A stretch of 64,000 nucleotides of DNA from Flavilitoribacter nigricans DSM 23189 = NBRC 102662 (GCF_002646595.1 NZ_PDUD01000003.1:48154-112153), one strand, 5' to 3'; positions 53,208 through 63,251 are shown, counted from the first letter of the stretch. The notes: a model not told the origin generated them from the letters alone. Made by a program: numbers and translations.

Positions 53208-54827
53208 ATGGCGGACCATAACGATACTGATCCTCAATCTTCCAGCAACGATCCCGGCTATTTCCGTTATACCGATCGCCCGGGAGAACACGAGGCGGTC
53301 GTTCCCATCATGGATAGCGAAAAATACCGGCAGGCAAAAGCCGTTTACGATCGCCTGGTACAGGCCAAGGGTGATTTCCGATACCCCATTCCGGAATTTG
53401 TCATGAGCCGGGACGAACGAATGGTTGCCTGGATGGATTACGACGGGCTGCAGATTGGGCTAGAAGAAAAAGCGTACGACGTCTGCCAGAATTTCGGTGG
53501 TCTCGGAGATGCGGCCATGGCCACCCTCCTCGGACACGAGCTTACCCACTACTACGAAAAGCACGCCTGGAGACGCGGTTTTGCCGCCAATTTCCAGGAT
53601 CTGGATATTGGTGTCAAACTCGACAAGATCCGGGATAATGTGCTCAACGAAACGCAGGCCGACTATCTGGGGGGCTTTCTGGCTTATTCCGCCGGTTACC
53701 CGGTTTTTGATCAGACCCCGGATTTCATGACGGAAATCTATAAAGCTTACGGCTTCCCCGAGGAACTGGGCGACAACTACCCCAGCCTTTCGGACCGGCA
53801 GGTCCTCGCCCGCCGCTCCGGTGAACGCATGAAGCAGCTGATCACCATTTTCGATATGGCAAACTGGCTAAACGCCATCGGGTCGTTCGCCGAAGCGAAA
53901 TTGTACTACCGCTATATTCTACGGGAGTATCAGAGTCGCGAACTGTACAATAATCTCGGCATTCTCTACGTCCGGGAAGCACTGGAAAAATTCACGACGG
54001 AAGAGGTCAGGTTCTTGTTCCCGCTGGAACTGGACCTCGCCACCATGCGCGGCAGCAGCCGGGAAGTGGACCCCGCCCGCCTCGATCTGCTGCGGGAAGC
54101 CATCCTGCAATTTGACTATGCGATCAGCATGGACCCGGATTATGCACCGGCTTATCTTAATAAAGCCTGCGCCTATACTTTACTCGGCGACATTGTACGG
54201 GCCAAGTTCTACGCGGAAACCGAAGCCCTGCACCGCGCCGTCGGATCCGGTAATAATAAAGTCGTCAGCGACAGTGAAGTCCTGTTGGGCATCATCGCCT
54301 CCCTGCAGCAGGACGATGCCTCCGCCCAGGATTATTTCAACAAGGCAATGGCGAAAAATAATACCCTGGCGGGCGTCAACAAGGATATCCTGCTGGGCAA
54401 GCCGGTGCAATCGCCCGAACAGGACAGGTTCCCGGAAGAACGGATCGATGGGATCGATCTGCTGGATTTTTCCGAAGGTCCCAGCTACGACGAAGATCTT
54501 TCTCTGGCCATTACGGACACCATGAGCCTCCTGCAAAATCCCCATCCGGGCGGGGAAGACAGCCGTTCCCGGATCTTTATTCACTACAATGCGGCCCAGT
54601 CACTGATCATTTGCATTCAGATGACCGATCCGGAATACACCGGTGAGACGGCCAAAGGGATCAGTCGGGGTGCCACTACCGGCCAGATCGTAGAGCAATA
54701 CGGAGAGCCGATAGGTCGCCTGGGCAGTCCCCGGGGAGATATCCTCGTTTATTCCAATTTACTGTTCCTGGTCGATGAGCAAAAAGGATTGGAAAGTTGG
54801 GCAACTTACCTTAGTCAGAATTTGTGA
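53208..54827 (+). CDS. Cytoplasmic HExxH metallopeptidase-like protein with TPR region
   Basis: 539 residues. A TAA lies in frame three codons before the ATG, so there is no signal peptide. Zinc motif GHELTHYYEKHAW (HELTH at 110-114) and LNETQADYLGGFLAYSAG (Glu near 148), 38 residues later, match the HExxH...NExxAD layout of gluzincins (M48-like). TPR-like helices follow (about 230-400; YYRYILREYQSRELYNNLGILYVREALEK and DYAPAYLNKACAYTLLGDI), then a C-terminal domain (400-539) I cannot classify. Divergent from the caspase-TPR gene; its end overlaps the sigma factor end by 17 bp. No family name is secure. Confidence 0.7.
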   Translation: MADHNDTDPQSSSNDPGYFRYTDRPGEHEAVVPIMDSEKYRQAKAVYDRLVQAKGDFRYPIPEFVMSRDERMVAWMDYDGLQIGLEEKAYDVCQNFGGLGDAAMATLLGHELTHYYEKHAWRRGFAANFQDLDIGVKLDKIRDNVLNETQADYLGGFLAYSAGYPVFDQTPDFMTEIYKAYGFPEELGDNYPSLSDRQVLARRSGERMKQLITIFDMANWLNAIGSFAEAKLYYRYILREYQSRELYNNLGILYVREALEKFTTEEVRFLFPLELDLATMRGSSREVDPARLDLLREAILQFDYAISMDPDYAPAYLNKACAYTLLGDIVRAKFYAETEALHRAVGSGNNKVVSDSEVLLGIIASLQQDDASAQDYFNKAMAKNNTLAGVNKDILLGKPVQSPEQDRFPEERIDGIDLLDFSEGPSYDEDLSLAITDTMSLLQNPHPGGEDSRSRIFIHYNAAQSLIICIQMTDPEYTGETAKGISRGATTGQIVEQYGEPIGRLGSPRGDILVYSNLLFLVDEQKGLESWATYLSQNL

Positions 54828-55722
54828 TCTTTATTTTGTCGCGATTAGGATCCGGTTTATTCATAATGTGAATGAGCTTATCCGGATTCGCCAGTGCATA
54901 CAGGGCAGTAATCTGCGCTCCATCGTGCGCAATGGAGAGTACCAGGAAAGGTTGATTATCTATCAGACCAACTAAGGCCGGAGCATCGTTGTATTCCTTA
55001 TAAATGAAAACTGCGCCGTCCGGATTTAATTTATGGGCGGCTCCCAGAACAAATTTACCGGCATTTTCCGCGCCGTATAGAATATGGCGCAGCGCTCCGC
55101 GGGCTTTACCGCCTCCGTCGGCCACTACCGTAGCTTCTTTTACAAATAGCCGGGTCAGGGCCTCGTATTCGCCTTTTTCTGCGTAGTCGATAAGCTGATT
55201 AATCAATTCCACCGCCTTTTCATTATCGGGCTGACTCCTGATCTTCCGGCAATTTTTCAAGTGCTTTCTGGAGCGACTATAGATCTGCCGACAGTTATCC
55301 ACACTTTTATTCAGGATGAAGGCAATGTCTTCGTAAGGATGGTCAAAAGCTTCCCGCAGTAAAAAAACCGCTCTCTCTACTGGGCCCAATTCTTCCAATA
55401 GTAAAAGATAAGCTGTAGACAGTGATTCCCGATGGTGTACCTGTTGCTCCTTATCCAACTCCAGAGGTTCCGGTAGCCAGGGGCCGGGATAATCCTGCCT
55501 GGCCCGCTTCAATGCCTTGAGCCGATCCAGACACAAGTGAGTCACTACCCGGGTTAGATAAGATTTGGGGTTTCGGATCGACTCCGGCTGTAAATGCCGC
55601 ACTTTCAGATAGGCATCCTGCACCGCATCCTCAGCCTCCTCCACGGCACCCAGCATCCGGTAGGCCACCGTAAAGAGGTAAGGTCGGTAACTGGAAAATA
55701 ATTCCGCAATGGCCATGATCAA
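54811..55722 (-). CDS. ECF41-type sigma factor (SigJ-like) with fused SnoaL domain
   Basis: 303 residues. Sigma region 2 (FTVAYRMLGAVEEAEDAVQDAYLKV) and region 4 (PYEDIAFILNKSVDNCRQIYSRSRKHL) precede a SnoaL-like domain. All three ECF41 marks are present: WLPEP (82-86), DGGGK (202-206) and NPDKL (279-283). In ECF41 the C-terminal domain, not an anti-sigma factor, controls activity. Its start overlaps the hydrolase stop (tcat at 55719-55722), so translation is coupled. The usual partner is a COE protein; here it is an alpha/beta hydrolase. Confidence 0.93.
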   Translation of the reverse strand: MIMAIAELFSSYRPYLFTVAYRMLGAVEEAEDAVQDAYLKVRHLQPESIRNPKSYLTRVVTHLCLDRLKALKRARQDYPGPWLPEPLELDKEQQVHHRESLSTAYLLLLEELGPVERAVFLLREAFDHPYEDIAFILNKSVDNCRQIYSRSRKHLKNCRKIRSQPDNEKAVELINQLIDYAEKGEYEALTRLFVKEATVVADGGGKARGALRHILYGAENAGKFVLGAAHKLNPDGAVFIYKEYNDAPALVGLIDNQPFLVLSIAHDGAQITALYALANPDKLIHIMNKPDPNRDKIKITNSD

Positions 55723-56648
55723 AAATGGTTTGAGACGCCGGAGCTTACAAAATGCCGATCCATCCAGGTTTCAATTTGGCGGGCCATAAGTTCTGCCTGG
55801 CCTTCGTGGGGGAAATGTTCTTCTCCCGGGATCAGCAGAGTCGTGGCATTGGTCAATAATTTTTTAATGCGATCGTAAACTCCACCGCTGACCAATTTAT
55901 CTTTTTCCCCACACATTAACAAGCTGGGTACTGCCGGCCACTGCTCTTTAAATGCCTGATAGATCTGTTGCATTAAACCTTCGTCGTGCTTAAGGTCCAG
56001 TAAAATTTTCCGAATGGCCTCTCTTTTTTCGGGAGTCCCGAAACTTTGCCGGTAAACCCTGCTTTCCGTGGCGCTCAATCGTATGGTCTTGAAGGCAAAA
56101 CGGGAGGTGATCTGCATCATTAGATTGAAACGCCGGTTGACCCAGCCAAAGAGCCGGTATTCCATCGTGTTCAGAAAATTGATAATGAATGGGTATTCGC
56201 TAACCGGAAAGATCACGGTATCGGTCAGGATCATTCCCATTGCAATTTCGGGACGGCGCAGCGCCAGTGCGAAGGCCGAAGCGCCACCGGTATCGTGCCC
56301 GAGCAGGATCACCCTTTCCAACTCCAGATGATCAAATAATGCCTCCAGGGCTTCACTCTGCCCCCGGAGGGAATAGGTATAATCAACCGGTTTTTCCGAC
56401 AGCCCGAAACCGGGGTAATCCACAGCAATGCACCGATACCTTTCGCTCAGTATACGGATCAGGGCGCGATACATAAATGACCAGCCTACTGCCGGATGAG
56501 AAAAAACGATCGGTAGGCCCTGGCCTTCGTCCAGGTAGTGGATCTTAGCACCTCGATAATTAAAAAAATGACTTCGGAAAGGGTATAATTCGGAGGGCAG
56601 CCAATTGGGTCTGGCCGCCGCATTCACTTTGGGATCAAAAGTTTTCAT
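55719..56648 (-). CDS. Alpha/beta hydrolase (haloalkane dehalogenase/epoxide hydrolase-like)
   Basis: 309 residues. Oxyanion region PIVFSHPAVGWSFMYRALI, nucleophile elbow ILLGHDTGGASAFA with Asp at 119 (Asp nucleophile, so not a serine esterase), later CGEKDKLVSGG and IPGEEHFPHEGQ with the catalytic His. The residue after the nucleophile is Thr, not the Trp of haloalkane dehalogenases, so an epoxide-hydrolase-like or dehalogenase-like role is undecided. First gene of the operon with the ECF41 sigma factor; the ECF41-like promoter lies directly upstream. Confidence 0.85.
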   Translation of the reverse strand: MKTFDPKVNAAARPNWLPSELYPFRSHFFNYRGAKIHYLDEGQGLPIVFSHPAVGWSFMYRALIRILSERYRCIAVDYPGFGLSEKPVDYTYSLRGQSEALEALFDHLELERVILLGHDTGGASAFALALRRPEIAMGMILTDTVIFPVSEYPFIINFLNTMEYRLFGWVNRRFNLMMQITSRFAFKTIRLSATESRVYRQSFGTPEKREAIRKILLDLKHDEGLMQQIYQAFKEQWPAVPSLLMCGEKDKLVSGGVYDRIKKLLTNATTLLIPGEEHFPHEGQAELMARQIETWMDRHFVSSGVSNHF

Positions 56649-56673
56649 GATAATTTTTTTGATTTTACCTGAA

Positions 56674-56700
56674 GACCTCGCTTTATTCCCGTTTGTGACA
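56674..56700 (-). promoter_or_regulatory. Candidate ECF41 promoter of the hydrolase-sigma operon
   Basis: Minus strand: TGTCACA (56700-56694), 16-nt spacer, GGTC (56677-56674). The published ECF41 consensus, as I recall it, is TGTCACA-N16-CGTC, so this is one mismatch off. It lies 26 bp before the hydrolase ATG, implying autoregulation. Confidence 0.65.
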
Positions 56701-56741
56701 AATCCGCAAAAAAAATTGATCTTTGCAGCCTGCTGTTAAAT

Positions 56742-56859
56742 AATTCAAGTTGCGCTACTTGAATTGTAGAGAGTAAAGCGTAGAGAGACTGCAACCGTTA
56801 AAATGAGCGATTTTGCTCCATTTTAACGATAAGTAATCCCTCTACTCTATTCCCTCTAC
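56742..56859. repeat. Compound palindromic element (three nested or adjacent inverted repeats)
   Basis: First palindrome AATTCAAG (56742-56749)/CTTGAATT (56758-56765). Then a long hairpin: outer arms 56766-56787 and 56838-56859 (22 nt, five mismatches) enclose GTTAAAATG (56797-56805)/CATTTTAAC (56819-56827), itself around AGC/GCT. No coding frame. It sits between the ECF41 operon and the T9SS subtilase. Confidence 0.75.
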
Positions 56860-56918
56860 CTAAGTTGCATCGACTTCGATTAAATAGGTAATAACAGTTT
56901 GGCCCACAAATAGAACAA

Positions 56919-59306
56919 ATGATCCGATACGCTGCAACGGCTCTATCGAGCTTCATGCTCGTCCTTTTTTTGGGAGTTTCCGCTCTGGCACAACCGGCTT
57001 CCGAAGAAACGGCATCCAACTTCGTCAATTTCAATCTGAACGGCGTCAACCGGGTACGCGCTTACCTGCCCGAATACAACGGAGAGGGAAGAACCGTTTC
57101 CATAAAGGAATTCCAATACGACACGCTGGATATCGATTTCAATGGCCGGCAAATCCCCCATCCAAGATCCTCGGGGGTTGTATCGCCCCACTCCACGCTG
57201 ATGGCTACGATCATTGCCGGAGGAGGGAACTCTTTTCACACCGGTCTGGGTACCGCTTGGGGAGCCCACCTGACGTCCTCCAGCTTTTTCGATATTTATC
57301 CGGATCCCAACAGCTATTTCCAGGATCTCGATATCAGCGTACAGAACCACTCCTACGGCATCGATAGCATCGAAAATTTCTACGGGCCCGTTGCTGCGGC
57401 ATACGATCTCCAGATCAGTCAGTTGCCCCAGCTGCTCCAGGTGTTTTCGATCGGTAATCTCGGAGCGGAAACCCCGGTTAGCGGTCCGTATACCGGCATT
57501 CCCGCTTACGCCAATATGACGGGAGAATTCAAAACGGCCAAAAATGTGCTGACCATGGGAGTGGTCGATTCATTCCGGATCATTGATCCCTTCAGTTCCC
57601 GCGGTCCTACTTTTGACGGTCGCATCAAACCCGAACTGGTAGCTTTCGGGATAAACGGCTCTTCGGCGGCGGCGGCGCTCGCTTCCGGCGCTGCGCTTAT
57701 TCTGCAACAGGCCTATTGGGAAGAAAAGCAGGAACTGCCGGCCGCTGCGCTCGTCAAAGCTTTACTGATCAACGGAGCTGCCGATCTGGGCGCTGACGGT
57801 CCGGACTATACTTACGGCTTCGGAAATACCGATGTTTATCAGTCCCTGCAGACACTGCTGACTGGACATTATATCAGCGATACGGTCGAATTTGAGCAGA
57901 CCCGGCAACATAATCTACAAATACCCGAAGGCGTAAAACAACTGAAGATCACCCTGGTCTGGAACGATCCTCCGGCGGCAATCAATACCGATAAAGCACT
58001 GGTAAATGACCTGGATATGAGCCTTACACGGATAGCGGATGGCCGGCAGTGGTCTCCCCTGGTGTTGAGCACCTTCCCGCATGCGGATTCACTGGCGCTT
58101 CCCGCCAGATCCGGCGAAGATCATGTCAATAACGTAGAGCAGATCGTTTTGGAACAACCGGAAGCCGGCAACTACGAGATCCGGATCGATGCTTTTGATT
58201 TCCAGGTAGCGGAACAGGCCTACCACATCGTTTACGAGTGGGATACCGGTAGTGATTTCCGGTGGCTCTTCCCGAGTCGCGACAACCAGGTGGTGCCCAA
58301 TGGTAGCTTTCTCGAACAGGTGTACTGGGAATTTCCGAATGACGGATCCCAAAATGGAGCATTGTCGCTCAGCTTTGACGGGGTCAACTGGCAATCGCTG
58401 GCTTCCAATGTGGACCTGTCCGCAGGCACCTGGTCATGGACACCACCGGATACGGTCAGCCGGGCGCTGCTGAAGATGGAGATCGGCAATGCATCCTACA
58501 TCAGTGACACTTTTACTATCTCCTCCCAGTCCTTCCTTCAGTTTGCACTGAACTGCGTGGACTCTACCGGGGTAAGCTGGACCCGGCATCCGGGCATTGA
58601 CCAATACCGATTCTACCAATTGGGTGCGAACTATATGGAGCCCTTTCTGCTTACCTCCGATACTTTTGTGATCCTCTCCAAAAATGAATTGATCAGTCCC
58701 GTGATCGCTTTCGCTCCGGTGATGCCCGGCGGTAAAGAAGGGATTCGCAGTTTTGCCTATGACCTCAACCAGCAACCGGAAAATTGTTATATCCGGGAAT
58801 TTACGGGCACGATCGTCGGAGAGTCGGCCGTGCTGTCCCTTTCTGTCGGCAGTACGTACAACCTGCAAACCCTTACGCTGGAACGATCCGAATCCGGACA
58901 ATTTATCGCGAAATCAAGCATTAATAACCCGGTTGGTTCCCGCTTCGAATTTACCGATCCCAATCCTGATTCCGGAATCAATTCGTACCGGGTGAAGCTC
59001 ACGCTCAGCGACGGTACCGTTCTTTATACCTCCATAGTCAGCCTGAACTTTATTCTTCCCGATCAGTTTATAATTTACCCTAATCCGATCTCCCGTCAGA
59101 GTGATTTTCAGGTTCTGTACAATGTGCCGGATCCGGATCGGGTCCGGTTTCAGGTCTATACGGCCCAGGGAGCGCAAGTGTTCTCGCTGAGTCTGACCGA
59201 ATTGCAAAGCGCACTTTTTGCCGATGACTTTCAGTCGGGCATGTATTTTTACCGATTTATCCGGGATGGACAGCTGTTGCAAAGCGGGAAACTGGTGGTG
59301 CGCTGA
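56919..59306 (+). CDS. Type IX-secreted subtilase (S8) with divergent catalytic Asp region
   Basis: 795 residues. Signal peptide (LSSFMLVLFLGVSALAQ). S8 domain: SIKEFQYDTLDIDFNGR where the Asp loop should be, PHSTLMATIIAGGG (His near 91), FSIGNLG (oxyanion Asn near 181) and FGINGSSAAAALASGAALIL (Ser near 248). The standard D-[ST]-G is replaced; Asp in YDTLDID may serve instead, as in some Bacteroidota S8 subfamilies. C-terminal 75 residues are a type A sorting domain (FIIYPNPISRQSDFQVLY ... SGMYFYRFIRDGQLLQSGKLVVR). It would be secreted to the cell surface and cleave proteins. Confidence 0.86.
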   Translation: MIRYAATALSSFMLVLFLGVSALAQPASEETASNFVNFNLNGVNRVRAYLPEYNGEGRTVSIKEFQYDTLDIDFNGRQIPHPRSSGVVSPHSTLMATIIAGGGNSFHTGLGTAWGAHLTSSSFFDIYPDPNSYFQDLDISVQNHSYGIDSIENFYGPVAAAYDLQISQLPQLLQVFSIGNLGAETPVSGPYTGIPAYANMTGEFKTAKNVLTMGVVDSFRIIDPFSSRGPTFDGRIKPELVAFGINGSSAAAALASGAALILQQAYWEEKQELPAAALVKALLINGAADLGADGPDYTYGFGNTDVYQSLQTLLTGHYISDTVEFEQTRQHNLQIPEGVKQLKITLVWNDPPAAINTDKALVNDLDMSLTRIADGRQWSPLVLSTFPHADSLALPARSGEDHVNNVEQIVLEQPEAGNYEIRIDAFDFQVAEQAYHIVYEWDTGSDFRWLFPSRDNQVVPNGSFLEQVYWEFPNDGSQNGALSLSFDGVNWQSLASNVDLSAGTWSWTPPDTVSRALLKMEIGNASYISDTFTISSQSFLQFALNCVDSTGVSWTRHPGIDQYRFYQLGANYMEPFLLTSDTFVILSKNELISPVIAFAPVMPGGKEGIRSFAYDLNQQPENCYIREFTGTIVGESAVLSLSVGSTYNLQTLTLERSESGQFIAKSSINNPVGSRFEFTDPNPDSGINSYRVKLTLSDGTVLYTSIVSLNFILPDQFIIYPNPISRQSDFQVLYNVPDPDRVRFQVYTAQGAQVFSLSLTELQSALFADDFQSGMYFYRFIRDGQLLQSGKLVVR

Positions 59307-59431
59307 TCCGGGTCTGGAAAAATGGCGATAGGGTTCGGGCTACCGGACAGGCATGCTTAGCAGACCCGGCGCGGGTGGTAATTATCCAATTCCAGCCCGG
59401 TTTTGCTTAGTGCTACCTGCCAAAAGATGCG

Positions 59432-59439
59432 TATCTTTG
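59432..59439 (+). promoter_or_regulatory. -7 element TATCTTTG of icmF
   Basis: Exact consensus 22 bp before the icmF ATG. TTTG at 59402-59405 is 26 nt upstream, a bit long for a -33. Confidence 0.55.
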
Positions 59440-59461
59440 CATTCCCTAACCAAAACTACAT

Positions 59462-62400
59462 ATGGAAAGAATTCCGCCTTACCAACCGAAAAATAAGATC
59501 CGGCTGGTGACGGCTGCGTCCCTCTTCGACGGGCACGACGCCGCCATCAATATCATGCGCCGGATCATGCAGAGCACGGGCGCTGAGATCATCCACCTCG
59601 GGCACAACCGTTCCGTGCAGGAAATCGTCGATACCGCTATTCAGGAAGATGTCCAGGGCATCGCAATTACTTCTTACCAGGGTGGCCACCTGGAGTTTTT
59701 CAAATACATGTACGACCTGCTCCGGGAAAAAGGAGCTCAGCACATCAAGATCTTCGGTGGTGGCGGTGGCACCATTCTGCCCGCGGAGATCGAAGAACTC
59801 CACAATTACGGCATTACCCGCATCTATTCTCCCGACGACGGCCGACAGATGGGCTTGCAGGGCATGATCAACGATGTACTGAAAACCTGTGATTTTCCAC
59901 TCGGGCTGAATTTGAACGGAGAGGTTAAAAGCTTTCGGGAAAAGGATCCCCGGGCCATTGCGAAGCTGATCTCGGCGGTAGAGAATTTCCCGGACGAAAA
60001 CCGGGATTGGCTGCTCCAGATCCGGAGCGAAGTGGAAGATAAAGATATTCCCGTGGTCGGGATCACCGGCACGGGCGGTGCGGGCAAATCCAGTTTGGTG
60101 GATGAACTCGTCCGTCGGTTCCTGCACGATTTTCCGGATAAATACATTGCCATCATTTCGGTGGATCCGTCCAAAAGGAAAACCGGAGGTGCCTTGCTGG
60201 GCGACCGTATCCGCATGAATTCGATCCACCATTCGCATGTCTACATGCGCTCCCTGGCAACCCGTCAGAGCAATCTGGCGCTTTCCAAACACGTTCAGAG
60301 CGCACTGGATATCGTCAAAGCTGCCGGATACGACCTCATCATTCTGGAAACATCCGGTATCGGCCAGTCCGATACGGAGATCGTCGATCATTCGGACCTC
60401 TCTCTGTACGTCATGACGCCGGAATACGGGGCCGCCACCCAACTGGAAAAGATCGACATGCTCGATTTTGCGGACCTGATCGCGATCAATAAATTTGACA
60501 AACGGGGCGCTCAGGACGCGCTACGCGATGTGCGCAAACAATACCAGCGCAATCATCAGCTTTGGGACACTCCGGCCGAGGAGATCCCCGTTTTCGGCAC
60601 TATCGCTTCCCAGTTCAACGATCCGGGTATGAACCGGCTCTACGTCGAACTGATGAACCGCCTGTCGGCGGAAACCGGCGCACCTTTTGCTACCGAGTTG
60701 CCGAAGGACCGGCGCCAGAGCGAAAAGATCTACATCATTCCCCCCAGCCGCACGCGTTACCTGTCGGAGATCGCGGAAAATAACCGGCAATACGATCGTT
60801 GGGTCGAAAAGCAGAGCGATATCGCCAGGAAGCGGTCTGCACTCCTGCAAAGCCGGTCCATCCTGCATGCACAGGACCCGGAAAGCAGCAAAGATCTGGT
60901 GGAACAGCTTAATAAAACGGTCGAAGAGATCTCGCTTGATCTCGACGGGCATTGCAAACGCATTCTCGAAGAATGGGAGGATCGGAAAGCGGCCTATGCC
61001 GCCGACGAATTTGTCTATCAGGTACGGGGCCGGGACATCAAAGTGCCTACCTATACCACCAGCCTTTCCCACACGCGTATTCCGCGAGTTGTGTTGCCGC
61101 AATTCAACGATCAGGGAGATATCCTCCGCTGGGTATTGCAGGAGAATGTACCGGGAGAATTTCCCTATACCGCCGGCGTATTTCCCTTCAAACGAAAAGG
61201 GGAGGACCCTACCCGCATGTTTGCCGGGGAAGGTAGTCCGGAACGCACCAACCGGCGTTTTCATTACCTCTCACTGGGTATGCCCGCCAACCGGCTGTCA
61301 ACGGCATTTGACTCGGTGACCCTCTACGGGGAAGATCCCGATCATCGCCCGGATATCTACGGGAAAGTCGGGAATTCCGGTGTCAACGTTTGCAGCCTGG
61401 ACGATGCCAAAAAATTGTATTCGGGCTTTGATCTCTGCGATCCGAAAACGTCCGTTTCCATGACGATCAACGGACCGGCCGCTACCATCTGTGCTTTTTT
61501 CATGAACGCAGCGATCGATCAGACCTGCGAGAAGTATATTCGGGAACACGGATTGGAAGATCAGGTCGAAGCCAAACTCAAAGCACTATACGATGATCGG
61601 GAGCTGGACCGGCCGTCCTACAAAGGCGATATTCCCGAAGGCAATGACGGTCTGGGACTTCTGTTGCTGGGTATTACCGGTGATCAGATCCTGGAGCCGG
61701 AGGTTTACGAAGAACTGAAAGCCAAAGCACTACGGGCCGTTCGCGGCACCGTTCAGGCCGATATTCTCAAGGAGGATCAGGCCCAGAATACCTGTATTTT
61801 CTCTACCGAGTTTTCCCTTAAACTGATGGGGGACGTCCAGGAATATTTTGTCGAAAACCAGGTGCGCAATTTCTATTCCGTTTCCATTTCCGGTTACCAC
61901 ATTGCGGAAGCCGGCGCCAATCCGATCTCCCAGCTGGCTTTTACGCTGGCCAACGGCTTTACGTTTGTGGAATATTATCTGTCGCGGGGAATGGATATCG
62001 ACGATTTTGCTCCCAACTTATCCTTCTTCTTTTCCAATGGCATGGACCCCGAATACGCCGTTATGGGCCGGGTAGCCCGCCGGATCTGGGCCAAAGCGAT
62101 GAAGGAGAAGTACGGCGCCAACGAGCGGAGTCAGAAACTGAAGTATCACATTCAAACCTCGGGCCGTTCGCTGCACGCTCAGGAGATCGCTTTCAACGAT
62201 ATCCGGACCACTCTCCAGGCGCTGTACGCCATTTACGATAACTGCAACAGCCTCCACACCAACGCCTACGACGAAGCCATTACCACGCCGACGGAGGAAA
62301 GTGTGCGCCGGGCGGTCGCCATCCAGATGATCATCAATCACGAACTGGGACTGGCCAAAAACGAGAACCCGCTGCAGGGGTCATTCATTATCGAAGAACT

Positions 62401-62842
62401 GACCGAATTGGTAGAGGAAGCCGTACTGGCCGAATTTGACCGCATTACCGAGCGTGGAGGGGTACTGGGCGCAATGGAAACCATGTACCAGCGCAGTAAG
62501 ATCCAGGAGGAAAGCCTGCACTACGAAACCCTGAAGCATACGGGTGAGCTACCCATCATCGGGGTGAATACCTTTCTGAGCGATGCTGGTTCTCCAACCG
62601 TTATCCCGAACGAGGTGATCCGCTCTACGGAAGCGGAAAAAGAGGCGCAGATCGAATCCCTGAGGCTGCTACACCAGGCCCGGGAAGAACGGGCGGAAAA
62701 GGCCCTGCAGGCGCTGCAGCAGGTCGCCCGCCGGAACGGCAATATCTTTGCCGAAATGATCGAAGCCACCAAGTATTGTTCCCTGGGTCAGATCACGCGT
62801 GCCCTCTACGAAGTGGGCGGGCAATACCGAAGGAACATGTAG
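59462..62842 (+). CDS. icmF: Fused isobutyryl-CoA mutase IcmF
   Basis: 1126 residues with all three modules in one chain. B12-binding domain (1-150; [17 protein letters not shown], the DGH cobalamin loop, and [15 protein letters not shown]), MeaI-type G protein (P-loop [16 protein letters not shown] near 200, [21 protein letters not shown]) and the mutase barrel (about 530 to the end; [36 protein letters not shown]). It interconverts isobutyryl-CoA and butyryl-CoA with adenosylcobalamin, and the G domain guards cofactor loading. This frees it from the usual separate mutase, MeaB and reactivase genes. Single gene. Confidence 0.95.
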   Translation: MERIPPYQPKNKIRLVTAASLFDGHDAAINIMRRIMQSTGAEIIHLGHNRSVQEIVDTAIQEDVQGIAITSYQGGHLEFFKYMYDLLREKGAQHIKIFGGGGGTILPAEIEELHNYGITRIYSPDDGRQMGLQGMINDVLKTCDFPLGLNLNGEVKSFREKDPRAIAKLISAVENFPDENRDWLLQIRSEVEDKDIPVVGITGTGGAGKSSLVDELVRRFLHDFPDKYIAIISVDPSKRKTGGALLGDRIRMNSIHHSHVYMRSLATRQSNLALSKHVQSALDIVKAAGYDLIILETSGIGQSDTEIVDHSDLSLYVMTPEYGAATQLEKIDMLDFADLIAINKFDKRGAQDALRDVRKQYQRNHQLWDTPAEEIPVFGTIASQFNDPGMNRLYVELMNRLSAETGAPFATELPKDRRQSEKIYIIPPSRTRYLSEIAENNRQYDRWVEKQSDIARKRSALLQSRSILHAQDPESSKDLVEQLNKTVEEISLDLDGHCKRILEEWEDRKAAYAADEFVYQVRGRDIKVPTYTTSLSHTRIPRVVLPQFNDQGDILRWVLQENVPGEFPYTAGVFPFKRKGEDPTRMFAGEGSPERTNRRFHYLSLGMPANRLSTAFDSVTLYGEDPDHRPDIYGKVGNSGVNVCSLDDAKKLYSGFDLCDPKTSVSMTINGPAATICAFFMNAAIDQTCEKYIREHGLEDQVEAKLKALYDDRELDRPSYKGDIPEGNDGLGLLLLGITGDQILEPEVYEELKAKALRAVRGTVQADILKEDQAQNTCIFSTEFSLKLMGDVQEYFVENQVRNFYSVSISGYHIAEAGANPISQLAFTLANGFTFVEYYLSRGMDIDDFAPNLSFFFSNGMDPEYAVMGRVARRIWAKAMKEKYGANERSQKLKYHIQTSGRSLHAQEIAFNDIRTTLQALYAIYDNCNSLHTNAYDEAITTPTEESVRRAVAIQMIINHELGLAKNENPLQGSFIIEELTELVEEAVLAEFDRITERGGVLGAMETMYQRSKIQEESLHYETLKHTGELPIIGVNTFLSDAGSPTVIPNEVIRSTEAEKEAQIESLRLLHQAREERAEKALQALQQVARRNGNIFAEMIEATKYCSLGQITRALYEVGGQYRRNM

Positions 62843-63251
62843 ATCCATTTTCCTGTTTCATAAATGTACGGGAACCGTCTGACCGTGCCATTTGGCTCCA
62901 AATGAGCGAGGCACGGTCAGGCAACTTCCCCGTACCAGTTCTCAATCCAGAATAGATTTTATTTTTCTTTCGATTTGCCGGGGACATCTCCGGGATTCGG
63001 CACACTTTGAAGTGGCGGGATAAGGAATTGGGACCATCCCAGGTTTTCGGAAAAACCATCCGATCCGGGACCAATAAAAACTGTTACCTTTTCCAATTTC
63101 GCCGTCATAGATAAGGTTTTTGGTAGCATGACTCACATTTTTGCAACCATTTCCGTATTTTTCGTAAAATAATATGCCGGAGGAATCAGTTTGGATAATT
63201 AAACAGCCAGAACCCTCCCCCATATTGTAGCTTTTTAAACAGGTAGGATTC
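62843..63251. other. Intergenic region with large hairpin and a doubtful minus-strand frame
   Basis: Holds the hairpin 62866-62935. A minus-strand frame from 63253 to 62942 (103 codons, MNPTCLKSYNMGEGSGCLII...) has some protein-like character but no family, and shares its CATG with the plus-strand start at 63252. I do not accept it as a gene. Confidence 0.5.
62866..62935. terminator. Cruciform-like hairpin after icmF
   Basis: GTACGGG/CCCGTAC (62866-62872/62929-62935) encloses CTGACCGTGCC (62879-62889)/GGCACGGTCAG (62910-62920), which encloses ATTTGG-CT-CCAAAT. Strong RNA or DNA structure; no T tract. Confidence 0.65.

Noticed and set aside
53155..53406. 83-codon frame overlapping the start of the HExxH gene
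   Set aside because: Shadow frame; the 53208 gene carries the zinc motif.
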